In this document: one piece after another, positions 1 through 7,420 of the stretch
Layout: the number at the start of each line of letters is the position of its first letter
How positions within the stretch are numbered: the first letter of the stretch is position 1
Translations under genes and position numbers: made by a program
Source: a virus
Reading direction: 5' to 3' (one strand)
Length of the DNA stretch: 42,877 nt
Virus record (IMG/VR): IMGVR_UViG_3300034072_002229
Location: 1-42,877 of that record
The notes under the pieces: model-generated
Database searches by the model: none
What the model saw: only the letters and a program-made list of their open reading frames with translations
What the model was told of the DNA's origin: nothing

Positions 1-462
1 TCAGTCTCCAAGGTTTGGCAACAGCGGCGGCATCTTGCCTGTGCGCTGCGCTTCGTCAATTTCTGGCAGCAGGCGCTGGCCTACTGTCTGGCCACCTGGC
101 AACACCAAGTGAGCCATGAACTCTTCTTCGAAAGTGGTGATCCCAGCTTCAACTGCTTCCAGCTTTGCTTTCACAACCAGAGACAGAGCGCGGTACTTTT
201 GCTTACAGGCCTGTTCCCACTCTTTAAGTGCAACTGACTCTGAGCGGTCGCGGCCTGTGTCAGTAACCCAGAACTGGCGGTCTGCTTTATCTGGCAGCGG
301 CACAGTGATCCGCACCTGACGGCCCATCATTACAAAACCGATAACAGCGTATTGGCCTGTTTTGCCGTACATGAACTGATCGGCGCCGTATCTGGCCAAA
401 ACCTTTTCTATTTCCAACAAGCTGGCTGTTTGGCTAACCTGTGTATCTTTTGCGTAGGCCAT
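1..462 (-). CDS. Conserved phage protein of unknown function (153 aa)
   Basis: The last gene of the leftward operon within this window; its stop codon is at the window edge. The start (ATG at 462) touches the stop of the upstream gene, as expected for coupled translation. The protein is soluble, with a charged N-terminal half containing a pattern like 'QVRITVPLPD' and a helical, Glu-rich C-terminal half. I recognise no catalytic motif. Its place beside methylase and nuclease-like genes suggests a DNA-metabolism accessory role, but that is inference from context only. Confidence 0.75.
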   Translation of the reverse strand: MAYAKDTQVSQTASLLEIEKVLARYGADQFMYGKTGQYAVIGFVMMGRQVRITVPLPDKADRQFWVTDTGRDRSESVALKEWEQACKQKYRALSLVVKAKLEAVEAGITTFEEEFMAHLVLPGGQTVGQRLLPEIDEAQRTGKMPPLLPNLGD

Positions 463-953
463 TATGCTGGCTCCTTAACTGGTATACCGTCATAGATCTC
501 TTTCAGATGGCCTCTGATTTCCATCCTGCGCAGCGCTGAATACATCAGCTGCAGCTCACAGCGTTTGTTTGCCACTTCAAAAGGGCGGTCGCTCCAAATC
601 TGAGTGTTTGTTGGGATGCCATGAACCCGTTCAATTTTCTTCGGGTGGCAATACAACAGGCCCCAACCGAATGGCAGTTCTTCAGGTTTAATCAAACCAG
701 GTGGACACATGTAAAAGCGCCACTCGCCCATGCCGTCTTTGGCTTCTATGCGGAAGCGCTTTTTCTTGTCAGCCAGAAAATCAGCACGGCTGGCTTTGCA
801 CTCAATAAGTAATGAAACACTGTCACGCCAGCCTATAGCATCCGGCTGCTCGCCGTTGTGAGTAGCAGCCTTAAATCGGTCGCTGAACACAACGCCACAG
901 CCCATATTTTTCAGGAAGCGTTCAGCCCGTGTTACAAGGTGATCGTGCGTCAT
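462..953 (-). CDS. Putative PD-(D/E)XK-type nuclease-like phage protein (163 aa)
   Basis: The residue pattern D39 (in PDAIGW), then E51-C-K53 in LLIECKAS, preceded by hydrophobic strand residues, matches the core D...ExK of PD-(D/E)XK nucleases. The rest is a small alpha/beta protein with a Trp-rich middle. It starts at ATG 953, overlapping the upstream stop by 4 nt. The family is inferred from the motif only. It could be an active early-phage nuclease or a degenerate member. Confidence 0.6.
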   Translation of the reverse strand: MTHDHLVTRAERFLKNMGCGVVFSDRFKAATHNGEQPDAIGWRDSVSLLIECKASRADFLADKKKRFRIEAKDGMGEWRFYMCPPGLIKPEELPFGWGLLYCHPKKIERVHGIPTNTQIWSDRPFEVANKRCELQLMYSALRRMEIRGHLKEIYDGIPVKEPA

Positions 954-1750
954 GCTGCTTGCTCCTGTTTGCTGGTGCTCAGTTTTCTTCGCTTCATTGA
1001 AATGTCTGCCATAGTCACAGCCGCTGTTTTTAATTCAGCTGGCACTGTGCCCATACCCATTTTGTTGATCACTGCTCCCTGGGCGCGGGTTATCAGCATC
1101 AGGTTTTCAATTGCCCAGTTCGTCCGGACATTATCTTTAAACCAAATGCGGTAACCTTTAGGGATAGGGCCGTTGTGCTTTTCCCACTCAACAACGTGCT
1201 TCATGCGCCACTTATTAGGCATGGCTACTTTGATCATCACATAGCCATCTTTGCTGCAGATCCGCTCTGAGCCTAAAGGCATGGTGTTAAGTGACTGGCC
1301 TTTTTTGAATCGTGTTTCAGCTGATCTGCCACCGGCACACCAGCCTTTCTTTCCGGCATTCCAGGACTTCTGGCCTTTATCAAAGCGGCCAGTTCTTCCG
1401 GATTTAACATTGTGGTTTCTTGTAAAAGAGCGGATCTGCTTGATGGTTTTAGCAGTACCAAACTCTGCATTGAATTCCGCGGTAAGCTCTACCAGGGTTA
1501 GTTCGGTATACTTTTGCTTGATGAAGTCCGCCTGTTGAACGGTGAACGTTCGCAGCACACCCTTATTCAATTCCCCAGTCTTTCGACCACAGGTGATTTT
1601 GTGGTTTTTAAGAGTGGCGCGAATTTGCTGCACTGTTTTGTCACTTTCAAATTTTTTATTGAAAGCTGCAGTAACTTCTGACAAACCTTTCAGCTTGTAT
1701 TGAGCCGCAATGAATTCCAGCATTTCTGGTGTGTATATGACGCGGCTCAT
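950..1750 (-). CDS. HNH-endonuclease-like protein with N-terminal repeat region (266 aa)
   Basis: The N-terminal half has two repeats of about 60 aa (YTPEMLEFIAAQY... and FTVQQADFIKQKY...), each ending in a short basic stretch. They resemble DNA-binding helical modules. The C-terminal part has the HNH_3-like layout: 'MKHVVEWEKHNGPIPKGY', then an Asn-containing 'AIENLMLITR'. The place where related proteins carry a His-His-Ile-Asp signature reads 'IWFKDN' here, so a metal-binding residue may be lost. It overlaps its neighbours by 4 nt on both sides. Confidence 0.65.
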   Translation of the reverse strand: MSRVIYTPEMLEFIAAQYKLKGLSEVTAAFNKKFESDKTVQQIRATLKNHKITCGRKTGELNKGVLRTFTVQQADFIKQKYTELTLVELTAEFNAEFGTAKTIKQIRSFTRNHNVKSGRTGRFDKGQKSWNAGKKGWCAGGRSAETRFKKGQSLNTMPLGSERICSKDGYVMIKVAMPNKWRMKHVVEWEKHNGPIPKGYRIWFKDNVRTNWAIENLMLITRAQGAVINKMGMGTVPAELKTAAVTMADISMKRRKLSTSKQEQAA

Positions 1751-1977
1751 GATTTCACCTCGAGCATTTCGTGAGTCCTCTTTACCAGGCCATCATCAAA
1801 TGCTTTCTGTGCTTCCAGTACCAACTTACCGTTCAGGATCACTTCTCTAGCTACACATGTAACTGCTTTGCTTCGTTCAATTTCAGCAAGAAGCTTTTCG
1901 CCCTCAAGGCTTTCATCAGCCAGTCGTTCAAGAGCTGCAAACAGGTGGTTGTTCAAGTCAGTTAATTTGTTTTTCAT
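1747..1977 (-). CDS. Small hypothetical protein (76 aa)
   Basis: A short, highly charged, predicted helical protein with no recognised motif. It is supported as a gene by exact 4-nt ATGA overlaps with both neighbours and by the lack of any better ORF here. Confidence 0.6.
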   Translation of the reverse strand: MKNKLTDLNNHLFAALERLADESLEGEKLLAEIERSKAVTCVAREVILNGKLVLEAQKAFDDGLVKRTHEMLEVKS

Positions 1978-2591
1978 GCTGCAGCTCCTGTTGGATGATA
2001 CTGAACCTTTATTTTTCCAAGCTTGCCAAACACTTTGGCAAAGCCGTCGATATTCGGGCCCATATAGGTGATCACGCTGCCTTTGGTGCAGCCCTTAACC
2101 TTTTTGCCATCTGGCCCCACGTAGTGCACCCGGGTGCGAGGGAAGCATTGGGGATAATCAAGCAGAGGCTGAAACCATGTCTCTGATGAATTACAGAACG
2201 TGATAATCACTGCCTCAGTCACACGGCCAGCGCTGTATTCAGCCCAAAGTTTGTTTATCCAGACTGCGTTGCCTGGTATTGCTTCTGTTATGTGGTAACC
2301 ACGGCTGATACAGGTTTTCTTTTTACATATAGCTTTGCATGGCGCTTCGCCGCGGTGGAACGGGTGGTTCATCCACACTCGGCCAAACCATTCTTTGCTC
2401 AGGCCATCATTTTCTTTAGTGAATATTTGCTTAGCCTGGATCCAGTTGTTGGCGAAATCACAGCTGGCAGGGTCAAGGTCAATACTGCCCATGAGTTCGC
2501 GTGCTGCATCTGTCCATGTTGCCGGTGTGTAGTATTCAAACCCTTGCTCGGCGCTGGTCTGGTTAATCAGGCTTGCTCTGTTGATGCTCAC
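1974..2591 (-). CDS. Phage DNA N6-adenine methyltransferase, Dam family (205 aa)
   Basis: The N-terminal 'YYTPATW' (20-26), 'IDLDPAS' (37-43) and 'RVWMNHPF' (71-78) match the phage DNA N-6-adenine-methyltransferase family. DLDPAS fits the acidic cofactor-binding loop, and NHPF sits where N6-adenine methylases carry the NPPF/DPPY catalytic motif. A Cys-rich insert (CKAICKKKTC, near 84-93) follows the catalytic motif. It probably methylates adenine in phage DNA, perhaps against host restriction. The His in the catalytic tetrad position is a mild divergence. Confidence 0.75.
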   Translation of the reverse strand: MSINRASLINQTSAEQGFEYYTPATWTDAARELMGSIDLDPASCDFANNWIQAKQIFTKENDGLSKEWFGRVWMNHPFHRGEAPCKAICKKKTCISRGYHITEAIPGNAVWINKLWAEYSAGRVTEAVIITFCNSSETWFQPLLDYPQCFPRTRVHYVGPDGKKVKGCTKGSVITYMGPNIDGFAKVFGKLGKIKVQYHPTGAAA

Positions 2592-2800
2592 TTTGCCACC
2601 TCGCTGACTTCTATTGGCCAGCCGACCCAGCTCACACAGCTCCGGGATTCAACAAGGCGACCATCATTTACACGGCGGGTTACCATTTCTTCGGCGCAGT
2701 ACTCGGCCTGAGTCGTTGCAGGGCGAGGGTAGACTGCAATAACTGTTACCAGAACGAATCCGGCAATGCCGATGGCTGTTAAATATTCGGGGCGTTTCAT
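2588..2800 (-). CDS. Small single-span membrane protein (70 aa)
   Basis: Residues about 8-24 (LTAIGIAGFVLVTVIAVY) form one hydrophobic segment, followed by a polar tail with two Cys residues. That layout suits an inner-membrane-anchored small phage protein. No family is recognised. It overlaps its neighbours by 4 nt at both ends. Confidence 0.55.
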   Translation of the reverse strand: MKRPEYLTAIGIAGFVLVTVIAVYPRPATTQAEYCAEEMVTRRVNDGRLVESRSCVSWVGWPIEVSEVAK

Positions 2801-3168
2801 GCTGACACCTCGCCATGATTTTTACGCACACTGGCAATTGCCTCTTCGATAGTTGGGTGACGCTCATGCATCCGGCCTTCTCTTTGGTGGCGCTTATGTG
2901 CAAAAAGCTTCAGTAAGCGCGGCCCAGAAGGGCATATTTCAAAGCGAATCATCCGGTCATGAGCAAGAATTACCGCTCTGGTCAGATTGTCGAAATCAAA
3001 CGTCGAGGCAGCAAAGGTCTGAGAGTTAATCATGAGCCCTTCACCTGATGGCTGAACCATTCCAAACATGTGATTACCGCCGTTATGAATTTCGCAAATA
3101 AACTCGAAACACTCCTTTTGGTCGGCAGTCATCCACGGGTAGCTTTTGGCGTAATATTCGTTTTTCAT
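2797..3168 (-). CDS. Hypothetical phage protein (123 aa)
   Basis: A mixed alpha/beta soluble protein, rich in His and aromatic residues, with no recognised motif. It is coupled by 4-nt overlaps to both neighbours in the leftward operon, which is the main support for translation. Confidence 0.6.
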   Translation of the reverse strand: MKNEYYAKSYPWMTADQKECFEFICEIHNGGNHMFGMVQPSGEGLMINSQTFAASTFDFDNLTRAVILAHDRMIRFEICPSGPRLLKLFAHKRHQREGRMHERHPTIEEAIASVRKNHGEVSA

Positions 3169-3491
3169 GCTGCTACCTCGCCAAAAACGAAGGTAATTTG
3201 TTCAACAGTTACACCGTAAAAATCGGCCATCACTGCGTTGTTCTTTTCACCAAGCACTTTGTCTCTGGCACAGTCGAGTAATAGATCTAGGGTGGTTTCT
3301 TCGTAGCCTCCCTCCGCAAGCTCTGACTGGCTAATCGAATCGCAGAATGTGTGCAGTGCGTAGTCGTAAGCCTTGCCATCAACAACGAAAACACGCTCAT
3401 AAGTTTCACCTTTGGCGATCTCTTTGCCGCAGAACTCACACTTATGAAGCTTCATTGCTAATCTGGTGGTCTTTGTTGAAAAGTCGGTCAT
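3165..3491 (-). CDS. Hypothetical protein with a CxxC zinc-binding-like motif (108 aa)
   Basis: Near the N-terminus 'HKCEFCGKEI' (C18, C21), followed about 25 residues later by 'HTFCDS', is a plausible His/Cys zinc-binding set. The C-terminal half is helical and acidic. Its start (3491) overlaps the reverse transcriptase stop by 4 nt, so it is translated from the same message as the DGR. No relation to the DGR mechanism is known to me. Confidence 0.6.
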   Translation of the reverse strand: MTDFSTKTTRLAMKLHKCEFCGKEIAKGETYERVFVVDGKAYDYALHTFCDSISQSELAEGGYEETTLDLLLDCARDKVLGEKNNAVMADFYGVTVEQITFVFGEVAA

Positions 3492-4798
3492 ACCCGCACC
3501 TCTCTTAAATTGTTATTTGTCTTTATCTCAACCAGCTGACCTTCGAGCCGGTAATCAAACTTGCGGTTTAATGTGACTGAGTTGATCCACGGGTAGCGAT
3601 CCAGAATCTTGCCCATCAGCCGGTTGCTATTCGATTGCTTGATGTGGCCTGTGTAGCTGGCAACGACAGAGCGGATATGCCGGATATCTTCTGGTGTTGC
3701 TGTGATTGCATCAGGCGTAACGAACTGGCTTTCAAAGCTGGCCAGCGCATCTTGGAAGTGAGTCACAACACGACGGCGTGTTTGTGTGTGGGTAGGTCTT
3801 ACGACATACCCCAGAAAGTCGATACCATCTGAAAGTGGGCGCAACTTAATGTCCGGCTTTAACTTCAGCCGTAACTGCCGGGCAATAAACTGCTCTATGT
3901 CAGCCTGCCAGCGCTGCAGCTGTGCCTTGTCGTGGTGAATAAGCACAAAGTCATCGACATAACGCAGATAGCGCTTGGCTTTTAAAACGTGCTTCACGAA
4001 TTGATCCAGCGTGTTCAGATACACGTTGGCGAAAAACTGCGAACTCAGGTTGCCGATTGGAAGGCCGCAAGCTGGTGCTGAGTTTTCAAGGCGCTTGTGC
4101 ATTGGCACGATTGAGCGTTCTGCATCACTGCACAGGTACTTCACGCCTTGCTGCAACGGATGATTTCTCAGCAGGGCATGAGTGGCATGCATCACCTGGT
4201 CAGATGCACCAGATTTCACGAGCTTCGCTTTTAACTGACTCCACAGCGTAGGGCGATGGATGGAGTTAAAGAAGTTATGGATATCCAACTGCAGGTAAAA
4301 CGCAGTTGGCGCCTGCCGGATAAACTGCTGCAAACGCTCTACAGCTTTGTGCGAGCCCTTGCCTTTTTGGTTGGCGTAGCTGTCGTAGATAAAAGCCGGC
4401 TGCCACAACTTTTCCAGCTGCGGTACCAACCAGTGATGTACAACGCGGTCTGAAAAATCAGGAGCGTGTATTTCTCTTGCTTTTGGCAGGGCAGCAATAA
4501 AGCATGTGCTTGGCTTTGGCTGCCATGAACAGTCGTTAATGCTGTGCTGTAACTCCAGCAGGCCACTGGTCCAGTTGGTATCGAAATGTAACTGGTTTGA
4601 GCTTGGCTTTTTGCCTTTACGGGCCTTCCCCCAAGCGCTATAAATTTGCTGGAGCGAAACGACTTCATTGCACTGACACTCACCGCCGCGAACCGCACGG
4701 ACACACGCGTTGTTGTTGATGTCGTTGTTGTTGACATTGCCGTTGTTGAAATTGACCACCCAACGGGCAGACTTGTTACCGTTCACTTGAAGCGTCAT
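3488..4798 (-). CDS. DGR reverse transcriptase, with the template repeat encoded in its N-terminus (436 aa)
   Basis: This RNA-directed DNA polymerase copies the template repeat (TR) into mutagenised cDNA that replaces the variable repeats. It has the DGR hallmark 'IGNLSSQ' (G249-Q254), where other RTs carry a different motif, the catalytic YVDD box (Y280-D283), and an N-terminal 'YSAWGKARKGKK' block typical of the family. I place the start at ATG 4798: it has an AAGGGGA Shine-Dalgarno 6 nt upstream and overlaps the Avd stop as ATGA. An upstream TTG at 4822 is possible but less likely. Residues 10-39 are the TR itself (SARWVV..., ...ACVRAVRGG). No in-frame ATG, GTG or TTG lies between the TR and the first RT block, so RT translation must pass through all or most of the TR. 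Confidence 0.96.
   Translation of the reverse strand: MTLQVNGNKSARWVVNFNNGNVNNNDINNNACVRAVRGGECQCNEVVSLQQIYSAWGKARKGKKPSSNQLHFDTNWTSGLLELQHSINDCSWQPKPSTCFIAALPKAREIHAPDFSDRVVHHWLVPQLEKLWQPAFIYDSYANQKGKGSHKAVERLQQFIRQAPTAFYLQLDIHNFFNSIHRPTLWSQLKAKLVKSGASDQVMHATHALLRNHPLQQGVKYLCSDAERSIVPMHKRLENSAPACGLPIGNLSSQFFANVYLNTLDQFVKHVLKAKRYLRYVDDFVLIHHDKAQLQRWQADIEQFIARQLRLKLKPDIKLRPLSDGIDFLGYVVRPTHTQTRRRVVTHFQDALASFESQFVTPDAITATPEDIRHIRSVVASYTGHIKQSNSNRLMGKILDRYPWINSVTLNRKFDYRLEGQLVEIKTNNNLREVRV
4682..4772 (-). repeat. DGR template repeat (TR), 91 bp
   Basis: Ninety-one bp matching both variable repeats end to end without gaps. On the coding strand all 22 adenines lie in a core of AAC/AAT-type codons encoding mostly Asn. 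The 5' flank (GCCCGTTGGGTGGTC) and the GC-rich 3' flank (GCGTGTGTCCGTGC and onward) contain none. The next base 3' of the TR differs from the VRs (TR ..GGTGAG, VR ..GGTCAG). Because every adenine-containing codon ends in C or T, no adenine substitution can create a stop codon. It lies 23 nt past the avd stop, inside the RT gene. Confidence 0.95.
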
Positions 4799-5277
4799 TG
4801 CACATCCCCTTGGGTAGCACAACGTTGCCGATTGTTTAGCCCCATATGAGAGGCGGAACGGTCACTCAGTATCTGAGCACGCTCCTGCTGCGGTGCAGCA
4901 GAATTCTGGCCCTTCTCATGCAATGCGCGTTTCCACCCACCAGCACAGCGGCCTACATCGTCAGCTGCACGAATAATCACTTCAAACTGCTTGAAGCTTT
5001 TAAAGGCATACAGCTGCTTGGCCAGCTGAATAACGACCTTCAGTTCGTCAATTGCCCAAACCAGTTCGTTTACCCAGTGAATTTGACGGCTACGGTCACG
5101 CCAGGCGCGGTTGCATAACTGAACAACAAGCATCACTGCTGTTCTCAAGTTAGCCCCGATCGCGTACTTGTTGTACCGGGCAAAACCCCTGACTGCGTTT
5201 TCAATAGCAACAGCCAGGCTTTCTGCCTTACGAGCAATTTCTGGTAATCCGTTTCTGTTAGCCGTCATAGCATTCAC
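4795..5277 (-). CDS. avd: Avd-like DGR accessory protein (about 160 aa)
   Basis: Avd proteins form helical-bundle oligomers that bind nucleic acid and the RT, and are needed for mutagenic retrohoming. This protein is almost wholly helical. It shows the family pattern 'RYNKYAIGANL' near the start of the bundle, long basic/hydrophobic helices, and 'AGGWKRAL' at the end of the last helix. A polar tail of about 45 aa follows, which is longer than I would expect. The ORF begins with GTG at 5277; ATG at 5268 is an equally plausible start, and neither has a strong ribosome-binding site. Its stop overlaps the RT start by 4 nt. Confidence 0.88.
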   Translation of the reverse strand: MNAMTANRNGLPEIARKAESLAVAIENAVRGFARYNKYAIGANLRTAVMLVVQLCNRAWRDRSRQIHWVNELVWAIDELKVVIQLAKQLYAFKSFKQFEVIIRAADDVGRCAGGWKRALHEKGQNSAAPQQERAQILSDRSASHMGLNNRQRCATQGDVQ

Positions 5278-5300
5278 TCACAAATCAAAAAGACAAAAAG

Positions 5301-5672
5301 TTACTGACCGCCGCGAACCGCACGGACACACGCGTAGTCGTAGATGACGCCGCTGCCGACACCGCCGCCGTCGAAACCGACCACCCAACGGGCAGACTCT
5401 GGACGCCATGCACATGGAGTGCTTGTCCAGTACCAATCGCTTTCAGTATCCGGAAAAGCTTCTGTATCGATTGCCGGGTCGTATTTAGTGCGGTGGACAA
5501 TGGTTTGCAGCTCGTCGACTGTGGGTAAACGCCAGCCTTCACCTAAGGCCTCAACGGCCTTTACTGCATCTTCAAAAGTGACATCACTTGCCACCGTGTT
5601 TTGGCTCCACACCAGACCTGTTAAGGTGTCTGTTACTGTTTTGCCGTCTTCGCTTTTAGAAAAACGTGACAT
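5301..5672 (-). CDS. DGR target protein 1, DUF1566/Lcl C-type-lectin-like fold (123 aa)
   Basis: A compact single domain with the DUF1566 signatures 'TGLVW', 'EALGEGWRLPTVDEL' and 'WYWTSTP', ending in the variable repeat. The C-terminus 'ACVRAVRGG' is the invariant end shared with target 2 and the template. DGR diversity typically sits on this lectin-like fold, on the ligand-binding face. There is no signal peptide, transmembrane segment or fibre shaft, so it looks like a free-standing binder or a decoration added to something else. The start ATG 5672 has AGAAGGA upstream. Confidence 0.9.
   Translation of the reverse strand: MSRFSKSEDGKTVTDTLTGLVWSQNTVASDVTFEDAVKAVEALGEGWRLPTVDELQTIVHRTKYDPAIDTEAFPDTESDWYWTSTPCAWRPESARWVVGFDGGGVGSGVIYDYACVRAVRGGQ
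5307..5397 (-). repeat. DGR variable repeat VR1, 91 bp
   Basis: Aligned to the template without gaps, it has 16 differences, all at template adenines (coding strand); the 69 non-adenine positions are identical. Eleven of the 12 mutable codons encode a different residue from the template (Asn to Gly, Asp, Ser or Tyr; Asp26 to Val, in RT numbering). It ends at the target gene's stop codon. Confidence 0.95.
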
Positions 5673-5713
5673 TGGTTTTTTCCTTCTGGGTTGGTTAAAT
5701 CAAAAAACAGAAA

Positions 5714-6151
5714 CTACTGACCGCCGCGAACCGCACGGACACACGCGCCGTAGTCGAGGCCGTTGCCGTAGACATAGCCGCTGTCGAAATCGACCACCCA
5801 ATGGGCAGACTCTCTGTTCCAGGCGCATGGCGTTGCCGTCCAGTACCAGGTGCTTTTGGTGTCTGGATACTTGTCGGTATCAATGCATGGGTCGTGACGT
5901 TCTAAGTCGACCAGAGTTAGCAGTTCTTCACGAGTAGGCAGGCGCCAGCCTTCGCCTAATTCGGCTACAGCGTTTTCAGCTTTTTCGAAGTTCACTCGTT
6001 CGCCGTCGAGCAGTGTCTTGCTCCACTCAAGGCCTGTGGCTGGCTCAAGTACTGTTGCAGCAGCTACTGCGGCATCAGTAGTTGGTGAACCGATGGCCGT
6101 TAAGTGAACGTTTACCGTTGCACCCTTTTCGCAAGTAATATGTAAATTCAT
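5714..6151 (-). CDS. DGR target protein 2, DUF1566/Lcl C-type-lectin-like fold (145 aa)
   Basis: Paralogue of target 1 with the same core signatures ('TGLEWSK', 'ELGEGWRLPTREEL', 'WYWTATP') and the same C-terminal end. It has about 30 extra N-terminal residues (MNLHITCEKGATVNVHL...), which could mediate attachment or oligomerisation. No signal peptide is visible. It is the first gene of the DGR in transcription order. ATG 6151 has an AAAGG ribosome-binding site 8 nt upstream. Confidence 0.9.
   Translation of the reverse strand: MNLHITCEKGATVNVHLTAIGSPTTDAAVAAATVLEPATGLEWSKTLLDGERVNFEKAENAVAELGEGWRLPTREELLTLVDLERHDPCIDTDKYPDTKSTWYWTATPCAWNRESAHWVVDFDSGYVYGNGLDYGACVRAVRGGQ
5720..5810 (-). repeat. 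DGR variable repeat VR2, 91 bp
   Basis: A gapless match to the template with 14 differences: 13 at template adenines and one at a non-adenine (template G to A at 5802, coding strand, Arg to His), near the 5' end of the repeat. Eleven of 12 mutable codons differ from the template residue. The substitution pattern is independent of VR1. Confidence 0.95.
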
Positions 6152-6193
6152 GGTTTTTAACCTTTCAGTTGGGCCATCCGTGGCCGTAACGAT

Positions 6194-7030
6194 TTAAGCT
6201 GCTTTAAAAGTACCGATGCTGATTGCTGGTGCTTTTTCATAGCTATCAAAACCAGATTTCAGCAGAGCGCTGAACTCCTGAGCAAACTGCTCTGGGTAGG
6301 TTTCAAAGCGCTTAATACGCATCACAATTTTTGGCACTTCGCTACTGGTCAGTACACTAACGCGCAGGTCAAACTCGTACTCAGTCAGGCCAGCGTAAGG
6401 CACACACTTAAAGCGAACTGTGGCTGGTAAACCGGCATTGGTATCAACAGACATGCTTTCGAGTGCGGATTTCTCCGTGCGGAAGTTGCCTTGTTCACTT
6501 TCAGACTTGCGGCTGGCTTCAATGGTGATCCGGCGCACTGCTGCAATGGCCTTGGCCGGATTAATCACCTCGCCGTTTTCATCAATACACGTAATAAAGG
6601 TTCCCCAGTCTTCCAGAAACTCGGCTGCAGCTTTTTGGCTTACTGTTTCACCGTTGATCTGGCACAGCGCTTTGTACTCAGCTGTTTTCTTCAAAGTGAC
6701 AATAGCTTTGTCGTCACAATGACCAGGTGTATGGATAGAGCCGAAGTTGAAGATATTTACCGCAGCCATGCTTTCTTCATTAATGAAGCACTGTTGGTTG
6801 GTTTCACCGTGGCCTTTCACATAGTCGATAAACTCAACAATGCTGCTGGTGTTCATTTCGCCACGGAAGCGATCGCGGTGTTGCTGGTATTTTTCCAGTG
6901 ACTGCAGGGTAATATCAGATGGAACAGCAACCAGTTGTGACTGCACTGTGTTGGTGTTAACAGCATCCTGAACAGCTTGAGCCGTCTGGCTTTGCTGAAT
7001 GTGTTTAATGGCTTCAATCGTTAATGACAT
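6194..7030 (-). CDS. DUF2303 (YfdQ-like) phage protein (278 aa)
   Basis: Resembles the YfdQ/DUF2303 family often found in the early left arm of temperate enterobacterial and related phages. Recognisable stretches are 'FNFGSIHTPGHCDDKA' in the first half and 'VRFKCVPYAGLTEYEFDLR' in the second. It is soluble and mixed alpha/beta. Its biochemical role is unknown; its position suggests DNA metabolism or recombination. It sits immediately upstream of the DGR targets. Confidence 0.75.
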   Translation of the reverse strand: MSLTIEAIKHIQQSQTAQAVQDAVNTNTVQSQLVAVPSDITLQSLEKYQQHRDRFRGEMNTSSIVEFIDYVKGHGETNQQCFINEESMAAVNIFNFGSIHTPGHCDDKAIVTLKKTAEYKALCQINGETVSQKAAAEFLEDWGTFITCIDENGEVINPAKAIAAVRRITIEASRKSESEQGNFRTEKSALESMSVDTNAGLPATVRFKCVPYAGLTEYEFDLRVSVLTSSEVPKIVMRIKRFETYPEQFAQEFSALLKSGFDSYEKAPAISIGTFKAA

Positions 7031-7084
7031 AAAATAATCTCGCGTTTAGGTTGAGAAGTAGCCGGCGAACCGGCTGGCGGTGGT

Positions 7085-7420
7085 TTAAAGTTGTTCGTTC
7101 ACCTTGCCTTTCTTGTCGAACATCACGTTCTGATGCTCTGGCAAGAAGGTGACCTTGGCTTTTTCGCCAACAAACATAGGGGTTTTGTTGGTTTCGTTTT
7201 CTGACTGCTTACCGCGCAAAGTCGGACGCATGAAATGCAGGTCGTGTTCGACCATGACTTGCTGCTCAGACAGCTTTTTAAACTTCAGCTTGATAGTGAT
7301 TTCGCCAGCTGTGCCGTGGTCCATTACTGAACCTGCAACCATGCTGATACATTTGCTGAACTTCTCTTCCAGCTGGCCGCCGTCGAGGTCGCTAATAAAT
7401 TGATCTACTGGTGTTGCCAT
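7085..7420 (-). CDS. Conserved phage early protein (111 aa)
   Basis: A small mixed alpha/beta protein ('GEITIKLKFKKL', 'HDLHFMRPTLRG') next to the DUF2303 gene. I know this kind of pairing in other temperate phages but no function for it. There is no membrane segment and no catalytic motif. Confidence 0.65.
   Translation of the reverse strand: MATPVDQFISDLDGGQLEEKFSKCISMVAGSVMDHGTAGEITIKLKFKKLSEQQVMVEHDLHFMRPTLRGKQSENETNKTPMFVGEKAKVTFLPEHQNVMFDKKGKVNEQL

Noticed and set aside
4339-4737. ORF of 132 aa overlapping the RT in another frame, also including the TR end
   Set aside because: Composition is not protein-like, and the RT frame is conserved in motif.
3488-4798. Retron, group II intron or Abi-type reverse transcriptase
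   Set aside because: The IGNLSSQ motif, neighbouring Avd, and TR/VR repeats with adenine-specific differences define a DGR.
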